Assembly: GCF_011397635.1 (NCBI RefSeq)
Contig: NC_064756.1
Location: forward strand, 30,866,996 to 30,930,995
Direction: 5' to 3'
DNA length: 64,000 nt
Origin: Epinephelus fuscoguttatus
Lineage: Eukaryota > Chordata > Actinopteri > Perciformes > Serranidae
Below are positions 1 through 11,924 of the stretch, one piece after another. The notes under the pieces were generated by a model. That model ran no database searches and was not told the origin of the DNA. It saw only the letters and a program-made list of their open reading frames with translations. Position 1 is the first letter of the stretch. Every line of letters begins with the position of its first letter. The position numbers and the translations under genes are program-made.

Positions 1-264
1 CTGCTCGGGCCCCTCAGCTATGGAACTCCCTGCCTGGAGATCTCAGGCAGGCAAACTCATCATCCTCTTTTAAATCTCTTCTGAAGACTCACTTTTATCG
101 TTTGGCTTTCTCTTAACTGTTGGCATTTTTAACTTTTACCACTGTTTGTATTATTGCTCATGTATTTTATCTGTTAATCTGTTTTTATTTTTATTGTTAA
201 GCACTGTGTAACTTTGTTTTGAAAAGTGCTATACAAATAAAGTTATTATTATTATTATTATTAT
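1..264 (+). mobile_element. LINE 3' end (L2/CR1-like), ORF2 C-terminus and tail
   Basis: Reading from base 3, an open frame runs into the window and stops at 114-116. It encodes the typical last 37 residues of an L2/CR1-like ORF2, including the LWNSLP and LLKTHFYRLAF blocks. The same blocks recur at 52.7 kb and, as LWNHLP, in the full L2 at 15.8 kb. After the stop comes an AT-rich 3' UTR containing AATAAA, ending in an ATT microsatellite at about 243-264, as expected for a LINE tail. The 5' part lies outside the window, so its length and intactness are unknown. Confidence 0.75.
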
Positions 265-1624
265 TAAAAGGGTAAGCAGTCCGATAATAGGGTTAGTCTG
301 CATTAAAAGTTTGTCTTCAAAAATAAAATAATTTTCCTTCCACCAGCAGTTTGATACCATTATGGTGTTTGTTTCACCAGCTCTTATGTTTGTGTTAGTA
401 TAGAATGTGTTTTTAGGCAAGGAACTGTGCTGGAATCAGCAGAAATGGGAGCAGAGAAGAACACATGGTGAGAAGGGTCCTGAGAACAGAGTGATGGCCA
501 TGTTGCTGCAAGGAGGGGAGATACTGAAAGTCAGTTACAGGTAGTTCAACCTGGGGCTTTATGTTTCAGTGCTGGAGATAACTGTATCATCATGCTGAAT
601 TTGGTGATGCTGTGTTGAGTATTCACAATCTTTGAATGGTTTTTTTTATGTCAAGAGATCATTTTAGATATGATATAGAAAATCTACAAAGTTTGTCGAA
701 GAAATCCTCAAAGTTTGCAGAATATCACCAGAAAAAAACACCCAATCAGCTTTTGATTATAATTCAGAGCTACACAGGCAAAAATACACTTTGTCTCCAC
801 TCTGTGGTTTAATGTGATATTACACACTTTGCCCTTATGACTATGAGAGACATCACAAATATTCTGCACAGTTCATTTACACCCTTTCATAACATTTCAT
901 TGTCTCTATAAGGCTTTTATTGGCACTATATTTATATTTATTTATGCAAAAGAAGAAAATAATCTAATCTGGCAATATGTGAATTGATGTGTTCCAGATT
1001 TGAACAAGGTGTGACACATTGCAGTCACAGTACACTACATTGATAAAATATACATACAGCACATTTTATCAAAACATTTTCTTACATTTTATTGTGAAGC
1101 TGCAATAACTTATTACAATTTCAATACAGAAATTTGCAGACAACACAATGATCATTGGCCTAATTTGGGACTGTGATGACCTAGCATATGCGCAGAGACG
1201 AGAGGTTTAACAGCTGGCCTGCTGGTGCAGTGAGAACAACCTGAAGCTCAACACTCTTAAAACGGGACCGTGCCACTTGCACACATTCAGAGTCAGCAAA
1301 CAGGTTAGAGGTTAGATGTTGGGGTTAGGGTTAGAGTAGGCAACATCACTGCATTTCCCTCACTCCATGGTCACTACAACTTCTTTCCTGTGGGAGGTGC
1401 TACAGAACATTATTTGCCAAAATAACCAGAAACAGGAACATTTCTTTTCAGCAGCCCGTCACTCTGATAAACAGTTAAATCAGTCATACACGTGATTAAC
1501 CCTGTAACACCAAATATTCACTGCTCCAATTATTGACTATAATAGAGTTCAATTTTATTGCACATATCAACAGTTGTTACTGTCCATTTAAATCCTGCAT
1601 GCTGTAAACACAATATATAAACTA
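265..1624. other. Intergenic, no gene recognised
   Basis: Only short frames occur here, without family resemblance. No repeat family was recognised apart from a brief GGGTTAGG-type run near 1318-1335. Confidence 0.5.
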
Positions 1625-1784
1625 TGGGGTGCCGTTTGTAAAGTGTCTCACGATGAAAATAACATCAACATTTTGCCACATTTAGCTTCAAACAATGTTT
1701 AAAAAAGTATTGTGATTTTTTTAACGTCACCTTTTACCACATTTACAGCAATATTTGTTAACTTAGAAATATATTAAATAGTTA

Positions 1785-2031
1785 AATCTAAATATTAAAT
1801 GTGGCACCTAAATGTTAAATGTTAAATCTAAATATTAAATCTAAATCTAAATGCTAAATCTAAATCTAAATGTTAAATCTAAATATTAAATCTAAATCTA
1901 AATGCTAAATCTAAATCTAAATATTAAATCTAAATCTAAATGTTAAATCTAAATGCTAAATATAAATATAAATATAAATATAAATGTTAAATCTAAATAT
2001 TAAATCTAAATCTAAATGTTAAATCTAAATG
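1785..2031 (+). repeat. Degenerate tandem repeat of TAAATCTAAATGT type (left arm)
   Basis: AAATCTAAAT and AAATGTTAAAT blocks of 6 and 13 bases alternate irregularly. The inverted counterpart is in the right arm of the foldback element. The arms differ somewhat in copy number, which suggests slippage after the inversion arose. Confidence 0.85.
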
Positions 2032-2303
2032 TTTTGGGTGAAACTAAATATTTAGCTAATATGCAAATTCACACCGGAAGTACCAAAATAAAAGCTCGAG
2101 ATGGTCAGACTGTTTATAGAATCAAATAACGAATTAAAACCAACTTATCGGGGGAAATGGACACTTGAACATACATTAGCGTGATAATAACTACCTAAAA
2201 TAACAAGAAACGTGTTTGGAGAAATTTTATTTGACGTGTACTTTGAGTTGTTAGTGTCCCTTCGGAGGGATTAACAACCTAAGCTAAGCTAACAACCGTC
2301 AGT

Positions 2304-2680
2304 TCTTAGCCCCGTTAGCAGTGTCTGTAATGACTCATTAACTCTTAAATGGTCCGTGAAAAAAATATTTTTTTCCAGCGGATGTCTTAGTTACAACATG
2401 ATTGAGCTAGCAAAGCAGTTTTGTGTTGCGATGTGTGGTATTTATTCAGTTTTGGGAAATCACGATGTCTAGAAAGCACCAGTGGCCGCAGCAGCAGCAA
2501 AGCTATCAGGACGTCATCTGTTAAATGTCTCCCATTGTCGGATACAACATTAAACTACTCCAGTTAGCTCAATCATGTTGTAACTAAGGCATCCGCTGGA
2601 AAAAATATTTTCTTAACGGACCGTTTAGAGTTAGTGAGTCATTACAGACACCGCTAATGGGGCTAACAGCTAACAGTTAG
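2304..2680 (-). mobile_element. MITE-like TIR element M, copy 1
   Basis: An inverted repeat lies in the centre of the foldback element. GGTCCGTGAAAAAAATATTT at 2351 and its complement ending at 2622 are followed inward by GCGGATGTCTTAGTTACAAC and a matching opposite end. Similarity continues outward to about 2304 and 2680. The same sequence, in the opposite orientation, occurs at 8615-8905 and 39531-39832, with a shared interior including the TTGCTGCTGCTG run and CATCTGTTAA. There is no coding capacity. Confidence 0.75.
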
Positions 2681-3137
2681 CCCCGCTAATCTACGATAAC
2701 CATGTTATTAATTTCAGACCGTGATAGTAATGTTTGTTCAGTCATAGTGTTTATAGGCTTTACAAACACCAGAGTAGTCTAAACGGTGATACAGTGACGT
2801 GAAAAACGTGAGATGTGCATATATATATGTTGCTAAACTCCGCTGGTTTTCTACCCGGAAGTATTTGTAAACAACAAGGTGATTCCCTCAGAAGGGACAC
2901 TAACAACTCAAAGTACACGTCAAATAAAATTTCTCCAAACACGTTTCTTGTTATTTTAGGTAGTTATTATCACGCTAATGTATGTTCAAGTGTCCATTTC
3001 CCCCGATAAGTTGGTTTTAATTCGTTATTTGATTCTATAAACAGTCTGACCATCTCGAGCTTTTATTTTGGTACTTCCGGTGACCGGCAGTGTGAATTTG
3101 CATATTAGCTAAATATTTAGTTTCACCCAAAACATTT

Positions 3138-3376
3138 AGATTTAACATTTAGATTTAGATTTAATATTTAGATTTAACATTTATATTTATATTTATATTT
3201 AGCATTTAGATTTAACATTTAGATTTAGATTTAGATTTAATATTTAGATTTAGATTTAGCATTTAGATTTAGATTTAACATTTAGATTTAACATTTAGAT
3301 TTAGCATTTAGATTTAGATTTAATATTTAGATTTAACATTTAACATTTAGGTGCCACATTTAATATTTAGATTTAA
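3138..3376 (-). repeat. Degenerate tandem repeat (right arm, inverted copy)
   Basis: Complement of the left-arm array: ATTTAGATTTAACATTTAG blocks, with unit order and number slightly different from the left arm. Confidence 0.85.
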
Positions 3377-3533
3377 CTATTTAATATATTTCTAAGTTAA
3401 CAAATATTGCTGTAAATGTGGTAAAAGGTGACGTTAAAAAAATCACAATACTTTTTTAAACATTGTTTGAAGCTAAATGTGGCAAAATGTTGATGTTATT
3501 TTCAGCGTGAGACACTTTACAAACGGCACCCCA

Positions 3534-4046
3534 TAATAAACATGTACACATGCACATATTGTAAATAATCATCCAGTCCATGTATATCCATTCAGTATTT
3601 ATTATTTTGTACTAATTGCTTTGTTTACAACTTACAGAATACTTGAACTGTATGTAGACATTTTATTTTTTATTATTTTTGTTGGTGACTGGTGCTTTTA
3701 ATATATTCATATAAACCCCTACTTGTACACATTCTTGTGCACATAACAGTCCTGTATTTGTACTACTTTTATTTGTCCAGCTTTTAGCAAGCTGTTATGT
3801 CTGTTTGTGTAAGTACATTTAGAGCAATGCAACAAAGGGGTGATATTCCTTTTATGTGTACATATATTTGGCCAATAAACCTGATTCTGATTACTATACA
3901 GTGTTTTTAATGTACCATAACCAATGTAAATCAGGCAACAAAGATGCTGTAAAAGGTATCTGTAAAATCCCATTTACATTTTGGCCAAAACAGTCAAGAG
4001 AGAAATGATGACAAAATAATTAAAAATAAAATATCAGTGCTGACAA

Positions 4047-4050
<4 letters not shown>
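3534..4050. other. Intergenic, no gene recognised
   Basis: AT-rich sequence. The 84-codon minus-strand frame at 3719-3973 has no recognisable domain. Confidence 0.45.
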
Positions 4051-4079
<29 letters not shown>

Positions 4080-4122
4080 AGATAAGATATACTTTACTGA
4101 TCCCCCATGGAGGAAATTCAAG
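4051..4122 (+). repeat. (GATAA)n microsatellite with interspersed-repeat tail
   Basis: About seven GATAA units are followed by a TACTTTACTGATCCCCCATGG stretch and GGAAATTCAA. This arrangement is common at the ends of fish interspersed repeats. Confidence 0.7.
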
Positions 4123-6837
4123 TAATCATATATATAAAATTCAAGATAATCATGTAGATTTATTTTCATTGCAGATTAAAATACACCACTGTTACAAGGC
4201 TGTAAAGGTTAATGCACTCATGCAGTCTGTGGCTTTTTAGGGCTCCAAGGTGCAACATCTGGGTACACCAGAAAGCACGAAACTGGGCAGAGGGCAGCTT
4301 ATATTGTGTTAAATAAAACAGATGTATTTGAAAACTTTACAAATACTCTTAACAATACTATAGTTACATTCTAACATTGCACTTTGTTGTCATGTCTTTG
4401 CATTGTTAAAAATGCCCTTGCTGTTTTGTCTTCTTATACATTGTGAATAATGATACAAACACAATGTATAATAATAATTATACATTGTAAATGCTGATAC
4501 AAGACAGTTCTTTATTAATCTAATACTAAAAAGCTGTTTACTTGTGTTGTAATTCATGAACCTCAGGAGACCAATCTAAGTTTGCTTCTAATAATGTTTA
4601 CCAGCATCTGGTTAGTTGGCTGTGAGCATGTCATCACCATCAGAGGATTTGTTCTCCCACTGAACTTTGTTACTAACATTGTGTTATTGTTACTGACGCT
4701 TGGTAACTGTTACTGTCTTTAACTTTGCTCATTAGGCTAATGATTTGTTTACGAGGCGTTGATAGGAAAGATGTGTCACTCTCAGCCCTCCGGAGTGATG
4801 TATCCTCTGTACTTAATGACACTCGAAGGATTTGGTTACACAGTGCAGTAAACAGCTACTGTTGTCATGCAGCAATAGTGACAGACAAGTTATCTTGTGA
4901 AAGTTAAAGAGTTGTTTGCCTCTAAGTTGCATTTTATAAAGGAGATTTTATAAAGAGTAACTAATTACATTCGGTCATAGGCCCAAAATCAACCAATAGC
5001 TCTCTCATTCAGTAAGGCTAAAGTAGTGATCATCTCTCTTTAATGAAAGCTTTCTCAAAGTTTTACACACAAGCACAGATGAATTCATAGCACATTTAAC
5101 TAGAATATCCTAACTGTGTGGCACATGACACAATTCATCCCTAAAGTTGTTTAGTAAAATATGCAATCACAAGTCCAATTCAGAGGAAGAAGAGTTTTAG
5201 ATATCAAACAAACTCAGTGCTTCAATATATCTAGCTGTAGTAGGCCTCTGTAGGCAATTTCAGTGTTTTATGACAACATCAAACTGAGAGGACTTTCACC
5301 ATATTCTGAGTATTTTTATTTGTCAGACACACTCATTCGCCAAAACAGCCATTACTTACATTAAAATAACTAAAACTGCCGCTCTGCAGTTGTATGCCTC
5401 TGCAAATCTGTCAAGTTGCAGACAGTTTACATCCATGTCTGTGAAAACACGGATGCTTCACACACACGTTCCCTCAGAAAGCACAGACAATCCATACAAT
5501 CAGCACAGTTTCAGGGTGGACTTCCATGATTAGTGTCACCAATTTACTATCTGACCAAATGTCTCCGCTTCTGTTCCTGAGATATGATGTTAAGTAGTGG
5601 CCAGAGAAGTAATTTTGCAGAACATTGTGATGTCAAAGTGAAGCCTACCTTTAAAAATATCATAACATATACTGCTAAAAAAAGCATAAATATACCATAT
5701 TTCATCAATATCATCCACCCTCAGGGCCATCCTGGGGTAATAATAATAATCTAATGTCACCTAGGCTAATCTACACACATTCATATTTTTTTTTACTGTT
5801 TATTGCTTATTCCACTAACATATCTTTTAGTTTTATGAACACGCACAAAAACTGCTTAAAAACATCCAAAATAGTTGAGAGTGTCTTCAGTTCCAAGATT
5901 AAGGCGAGGCAAAGCAAGCTTATTTATATAGCACCATTCAGACACAAGGCCATGTATGTAAAGTGCTTTACAGGGGTATAGAAATACATAAGGCTAAGGG
6001 AATAAATATTATAGTTTTTCTCACGTGCCAAGACACACTTAACGACTGTGGGATCTACTTAAACTTCATTGTCACCTTCTTAGCACAACAGAGGTCTGCT
6101 CTTGCAAATGTGTTAACATGTTTTCATTTGTTTCACACATTTTTTTCAATACATTTTATACAGATCTTATAGACAGGCCCAAAACTCTACTGGACTAACT
6201 GTGATAAGCAAAAGGAAAACATCTGTTCACAGCTGACAGAAATTACTTGCATAGTTTTGAATTCTTAATGCACCTGTGTGAAACTCGTTTCCACAACTCT
6301 TCAATCAACAATCAGTCATTATCAATCTGTGTTGCTATTTGCAAGCATGGATCAAAAAGACCAAAGGTACGAAGAGGGTAGAGCTTTAGCACAGGGGCCC
6401 AAGTATCCAGCATTTCTGTATTCAAAAAAGTATGGAAACAAGACTAGCTCAAATCCTTTATTGCAGACCAGCCTGTCACAGAGTGACAAGGAAAAATCTG
6501 AATTAAATTAAATGTTTTTTAGTCATTCTGAGCTTGGTTGACATTCTTAATTGGTTCTGTGGTGAAGAAAGGAAGCAGTACAAAAGCTGTATCATAATAA
6601 ATGTCCAAATTTGTCTAGTCTAGGTGCTTACTTTAGGTCTTACATGTCAAATGTAAGGTAATGAGACCTGCACACATGAATAAATTGAACAGAAACTTTC
6701 TCAGATTTTTTGCCCCCCGATTCATATTGATAGCTGTATTTTGTATTTATTTATTTATTTATTTTGCCCATTGTGCAATGAGTCATTCAAATAATAGACT
6801 GGTTTGACCACAAGTTGTGTTGTTTGTTGGAAATATT
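4123..6837. other. Intergenic, no gene recognised; repeat fragment near 5900-5985
   Basis: No coding region is supported. At 5900-5985 the sequence has the form GGCAAAGCAAGCTTATTTATATAGCACC...AAAGTGCTTTACA (abridged), a widespread teleost interspersed fragment. A (TTTA)n run sits at about 6736-6763. Nothing else was recognised. Confidence 0.45.
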
Positions 6838-7639
6838 TAGGGCTGTAGTCTCCTGGTCAACTAGTCGATTATTTGGTCGCTATACTCTCGTCCGACCAAA
6901 TTCTCATTGGTCGAATAATCGCTGTGTTACTTTCATAAGGAGAAAAATGCTACATCAACTGCTATCCAGGATTAATCCATTATTTCCTGCGGCGGGGGGA
7001 CAGGCTAAGTTACCTGTGAAAACGGTTGCTGCAGAAAGTTGAACTCGCCCACCCTCACGCTCAGCGTTGCTGTGACGCAGACGTCCTGTCTATTTCTGTA
7101 AGCTGAAACCATTTCCCTCAGTGGAAATGAAGGTTGTATTTACTTGTATTTTACAGATAAGAAACAATAAATTGTGAAGACAGTAAAGCCTCCACTAAAA
7201 CAGCATTTTAAGTCTTGTGTGTGATCTATCTTTAAGGGATTTATACTTCGGGATTTATCCTGGCTTCATATGAACAGAGGAAATCTCCACTCATCGCTAG
7301 GCTAATGTATACAATATAAAATGCCATAGGCTGGCACTAATAACGTTAGCATGTTGTATTTGTTTGGAAAACGTGTTTAGTATAAGACAGTTGTTTTGTC
7401 AGTGAACCTTGTAAGTTGTAATGGAGCCAAATTATGTGCTGTTACCTTTGTTAAATGTTGCTGTTGTTCCTGGTTTTATATGAGAAGAGGAAAAGATTGT
7501 TAAATGCTAAGCTAATTTATACAATGTAAAATGCCACAGGCTTGTGCTAATAACGTTAGCATGTGTCCAGATAAAGACAAGTGTTTGTCTGTTAGTTCTG
7601 CTATTTATAGTGAAGCTGAGTTGCGTACTTGTGTTTGAA

Positions 7640-8389
7640 ATTGTCTCTATTAAGCCATATTTAATGTGTGTTTTGAATCAACTATATAAGTAAAGTCTGA
7701 TTTGAACTAAACTTTACAGCAAACTGTCTCTATTAAAGGCACTATGTGTAACAATTTCAGTTGTTCTTTGAGACAAACAAATTTTGCAGTCAAAAGTGTG
7801 TCCTAGCACATGTGTATTTACCTCCATCAGCGTATCTAAGTACGTCCGTAAACTCCGAAATTCTCATTTACATATACATTGCAATTGGTGTCTCATCATA
7901 TACCTGCGCCATCTTGAAAATACAGGAACGTACAGGGACATACTTGAGAAATACGGAATCGCCTTTCGCGGTTTCACTTGTCAGTTTCCGGTTTCCGCCT
8001 GCAGGTAGAGTGGTGAAAAGCAGCAGTAAGCAGGCTAGTCATAAGTGCCGGTGCATTTGAAAAAAGGCAAAAAGGCAACGTGATGGTGATTTCAAAAAAC
8101 GAGGGTCAACATCAGGGTAACCTTTCCCAGGTGGAGAGAGCTGCTGAAGAAAAATCACAGCTGTTAGCGACCAGCGCAGCTAACAGCACCACTAACAGCG
8201 CTGCTAACAGTTAGCGCTGCTAGTGCTGCTAGTGTTTGAAACAGTGAGGCACTAGTGTGCGCTATCCGTTTGAATGCAATATCTCAACATTAGATGGGAG
8301 AAATTCCTACACAGTGCCATATTTAATGTGTGTTTTGAATCAACTATATAAATAAAGTTTGATTTGAACTAAACTTTACAGCACTTAAC
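7640..8389 (+). repeat. Direct duplication of about 75-95 bp within hAT A1, separated by a TIR element
   Basis: The block containing CATATTTAATGTGTGTTTTG and the following GAACTAAACTTTACAGC occurs at about 7650-7722 and again at about 8321-8382. A2 has it only once. The TIR element at 7735-8321 lies between the two copies, so the duplication and that insertion are probably connected. Confidence 0.75.
7735..8321 (+). mobile_element. TIR element C carrying a short FPRWREL coding motif
   Basis: Starts AAGGCACTATGTGTAACAAT and ends with the imperfect inverted counterpart AAATTCCTACACAGTGCC. At 8102-8155 one frame reads RVNIRVTFPRWRELLKKN. The frame one base away reads KRQRDGDFKK just upstream (about 8071-8100), so a single frameshift would join a basic segment to that motif. 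A closely similar arrangement sits in the TTAA-flanked element at 62.7-62.95 kb. The interior also has GCTAACAG-rich repeats at about 8160-8235. Exact ends and target duplication are uncertain because of the surrounding duplication. Confidence 0.6.
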
Positions 8390-8487
8390 CAAAGACACTG
8401 GATTACTACAAGATGGCCCACCTACAATATACTCCCATTGCATGAAATGGTATACATTTCCGGTCTCCTAAGCAGGCGTTGTCCTCC

Positions 8488-8521
8488 GTACCCCAATCAA
8501 AGATATCTTTGATTGGGGTAC
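8488..8521. repeat. Perfect 34-bp palindrome
   Basis: GTACCCCAATCAAAGAT is followed directly by its reverse complement, with no spacer and a GATATC centre. Confidence 0.95.
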
Positions 8522-8614
8522 CATCATATGATGGAGAACCAAAGACGAGTATCCCCAAACTCGCTTCTGTCAACATGTGTGTACCCTTACTGGCTGTAAG
8601 CTAAATAAATAAAC

Positions 8615-8905
8615 GGTCCATGAAAAAAAAAAATTCCAGCGGGCGGATGTCTTAGTTACAACATGATTGAGCTAACTGGAGTAGTTTCGTGTCACATCCG
8701 ACAATGGGAGGCTTTTAACAGATGACGTCCTGATGTTAGCTTTGCTGCTGCTGTTAGCTGTCCCTGTCAGCTGCAGCCACTGATGCTTTCTAGACATCGT
8801 GTTTTCCCAAAACTGAATAAATACCACACATAGCAACACAAAACTGCTTTGCTAGCTCAATCATGTTGTAACTAAGATATCTGCTGGAAAAATATTTTTT
8901 TAATC
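8615..8905 (+). mobile_element. MITE-like TIR element M, copy 2
   Basis: GGTCCATGAAAAAAAAAAAT is followed by GCGGATGTCTTAGTTACAAC and, at the far end, CAATCATGTTGTAACTAAG and GCTGGAAAAATATTTT. The interior matches copy 3 at 39.5 kb closely and copy 1 at 2.3 kb in inverse orientation. The right terminal GGACC is missing, so this copy is truncated. Confidence 0.75.
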
Positions 8906-9227
8906 CAGTATCTTTGGTGAAACTGCACTGATTTCAGCACCAGAGAGGAGATATCTGTTGCCAGATCTCGCGAGAGTGTGTTGTTGAGACAGAGACAGGT
9001 CTTGAACAAAGTAAATTTTCTCCTGATTTGTCCTTCTGAAATTTGCCATTTTAGTTTTGGAATGTTCTGAAGATACGTGGCTTGTGATAAATGGGTCCAA
9101 TATTTGCTTCCATGACTATGGGGCGAAAGAATCGGCCATAATCTGTAATCACGTTTATTTCTCCCACTGAAGTCAATGGACTCAGGACCTGCTGTTAGTC
9201 TCCTAAAGGGACGTGGTGGTCGCAAAC

Positions 9228-10397
9228 CAGAGCATGTGAGCGGAGCGGAGCGGGAGCGGGAGGATTTTGTGTTGAGTGAGGAGCGGCTATTTTTTTAAAA
9301 GGTGGAGCGGAGCCTTATCTCTCGCTCCAGTTTCGCTCCGGTCGCTCATGCCCCATCCAGAATGCATCTTTGCACCTGCGCACACCCACACTATTTTCTT
9401 TCAAAACTATGGAGTTTACTGTGTACTTCAGAAAAGAAACTGAGAAGAGAAGCAGCGGTACCTTGGAGAACGGTCCCTAACTGCGGGGAGAGGCGAGAGG
9501 GCTTCGGAGGTTGGCCGCTTAACCTGGTCCGTCTCCTCCACACTTTGACTTATTTCCACCCTGCCAGCGGTACCGTGTAGAACGGTCCCTAACTGCGGGG
9601 AGACGCGAGAGGGCTTCCCCGGAGAATCTACCAAGCTCATGTTTTATTGGTGCCGTAGCATTGTTCCGACCTCTCATTGTTCCGACCTCTCATTAGTCAG
9701 ACGTCCCGTTGTTCCGATATGTGATTATTACTGTAGCCTATTTGTGTACCATAGAGGATCAGCAACGCAACAAAAGTAGGATACTGGTCGAGATACAAGT
9801 GTCAGAGAGAGGAGAGAATGAAACACCATAACCTCCTGTTATTAACTCTGGGGTCCAGGTTGTGTGGGTAGCTCTCCGCGGTGCTGAACGGCTCCCAGCG
9901 GGCGTATTTCTACCTTGATGGTGCGCCGCGACCGGCTCTGGGTCAGCTGGGAAAGGCTTGAGGTGAAGCAGGCTCACGGCTTATGTGTTTGCCACTTTCT
10001 TTTTCATTTTAACCCACACCATGATCTTTTCCTGACCCTAACCAAGTGGTTTTTGTGCCTAAACCTAACCAGACCTTAACCACAGGGCATCATGATGGTT
10101 TCAGAACAATAGGACTTCGGAACAATGGGTTTAATATGGTCGGAACAATGGGATGTCGAACCAATGGGCTGTCGGAAAAATGGGCAGACCCTGTTTTATT
10201 TGTGAATAGAAGATTACAGGTTAGGGTAGTACGACACAATTGTTTTGAGCGGAGTGGTGAGTGAGTGGAGTGGGATAAAATTTATGATGGAGCGGAGCGA
10301 ACAATGCACAGAACCAAGCGGAGCAGACGAGTGGCGCTAAGTGACAGGTCTGCGAGCGAGGAGCGGAAATTTTCACCTGCTCCGCTCACATGCTCTG
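9228..10397 (+). mobile_element. hAT-like element D
   Basis: Perfect 19-bp terminal inverted repeats: CAGAGCATGTGAGCGGAGC starts at 9228 and its complement ends at 10397. The 8-bp flanks TCGCAAAC (9220-9227) and TCGCGAAC (10398-10405) differ at one base, the hAT signature. The interior holds a tandem repeat of AACGGTCCCTAACTGCGGGG (about 9469 and 9581), and TTGTTCCGAC-type blocks near 9660-9720 that recur in inverse orientation near 10107-10185. No transposase. Confidence 0.85.
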
Positions 10398-11924
10398 TCG
10401 CGAACCCTACATGACACTGATACAGGAAACTGACCCGCAGTGGACCGTCTTGGTTTATCCACCATCTTTGACTTAACACAGTCCTCCACCACTGATTGTT
10501 TTGGAGGTGTAACTGCAGAGGGACAGACACACCACCACAGAATTAAAACTAACGTGCAGATTTTTTTTCCCACGACTAATCGATTAGTTGAAGATTATGT
10601 GCAGTGCTTAATTTGTAAAATTAGAAGTAGGGGAACACTTTGGGCCTCTGAGAGAGCAGTGTTGAACACTTTTTTAAGTGGCACCCAAGCTGCCTCACTG
10701 CGCAACTCCGAATGGAATGGTTGCGACATCTAGTGTTGTCACGGTACCAAAATTGGGACCCATGGTACAATACCAGTGAAAGTATCACAGTTCTGAGTAG
10801 TATCACGATACCACAGCAAAAATGAGGCAGGTGTGCCTTTTGTCATTTATAAAAAGATAAATCACTTTTCTATAATACATCACTGATATTTCAATGGAAT
10901 AAATTACCTATTGACTTATTCATACTTCAAAAACAGCATCAATAAGTGATTAACATAGGGGGGATCAAAATAAAATAAATAAATACAATAAAAATCAACC
11001 AGCCACCCTCCTCCCCTGACAAGTAAAGAACAGTCCCTTCAGAAGTAAAGAACAGTCCCTAAAGTGTGGTGAGGTTTGTGGGCCGTTACCTGCCACAAAG
11101 AGAGAAATGTGAAGGGCTCGTTTCTCCTCTGACACGTCACATACCTGTGTGCCGCCACGGCTTGGTTGTCCAGGCACTACTGGGCAGTCATGATGCCAAC
11201 GAAAGAGGAAATTAGGCTACTGGACCTGGAGTTGGACTTCTCTGTCGCCGGTAAGCCGTTATCTTGCGCCGCGGAGCCGGCGTAGGCTATTTGACCGCTG
11301 TATTCCTGTTTGTGAACCCTGTTCAACCCACAACCAGCAGGATTCGACTTTGGTTTCTGCTGCTGGTTGAAATCTGTATTCGCACAGCGTGCTGAATGAT
11401 TTATTTTGCTCGCACAAAACTATTTTTAGTCGCAAATGTGAGTAAAATGCTTGCATGTAGAGTTCTGTGGAAAACAAATCACTGCCGACAAGTAAAAAGA
11501 AATAAATAATAACTTTCACTGCTCAGAGATACTCACGTCTGGAAAACAAACCACTACAGCAGCATATTGAGCGTTATTGACCAGCACGCGCTGTTATTGG
11601 ACGGCACATGGACACTCACCCTCTTGCGATTGGACTTTGAACTTATCCCACAGTAGTCATAAGTTGCTGTTTGCTGACGTGCTGACGTATTGCGGTAAGC
11701 GAGTTGTGTCATTTCCGGTGTTTCTGTGACAGCGTCTCTGTACTGCTCTGGTGAATTCCACTTGCCTGCTTTCTCACCTCAGTTGCTTTAACGTCTACTT
11801 CAAGTCATAACCCACACTGGTTCTGTTTAAGCACCTATAGCTCTCCTCCTTTCTACGACTTTCTCGCTAATCTCTTAGCTGTTGTTTGCACGCTCTTAGC
11901 CTTGGTAGCTACATTAGCTTAGCC

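Larger units (their letters stand above)
1625..3533. mobile_element. 1.9-kb foldback (long inverted repeat) DNA element
   Basis: The two ends are inverted copies starting TGGGGTGCCGTTTGTAAAG at 1625 and ending in its complement at 3533. The arms (about 1625-2275 and 2878-3533, some 650 bp each) match almost base for base in inverted orientation, through the TAAATCTAAATGT repeats and a GGAAGTACC segment. TA dinucleotides flank both ends (1623-1624 and 3534-3535), which would fit a TA target duplication. The roughly 600-bp centre is not part of the arms and recurs without them at 39.5-41.1 kb. No transposase frame is present, so it would be non-autonomous. The superfamily is unknown. Confidence 0.8.
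8390..10470 (+). mobile_element. TIR element E, with nested M2 and D
   Basis: Its ends CAAAGACACTGGATTAC (8390) and CCACCATCTTTG (to 10470) are inverted at least over CAAAGA. ACTTAAC occurs on both sides (8383-8389 and 10471-10477). Copy A2 has the uninterrupted sequence GCACTTAACACAGTCC at the matching place, so this interval is an insertion into A1. An internal inverted copy of the left end (TAATCCAGTATCTTTG) lies at about 8902-8917. No transposase was seen. Confidence 0.7.
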
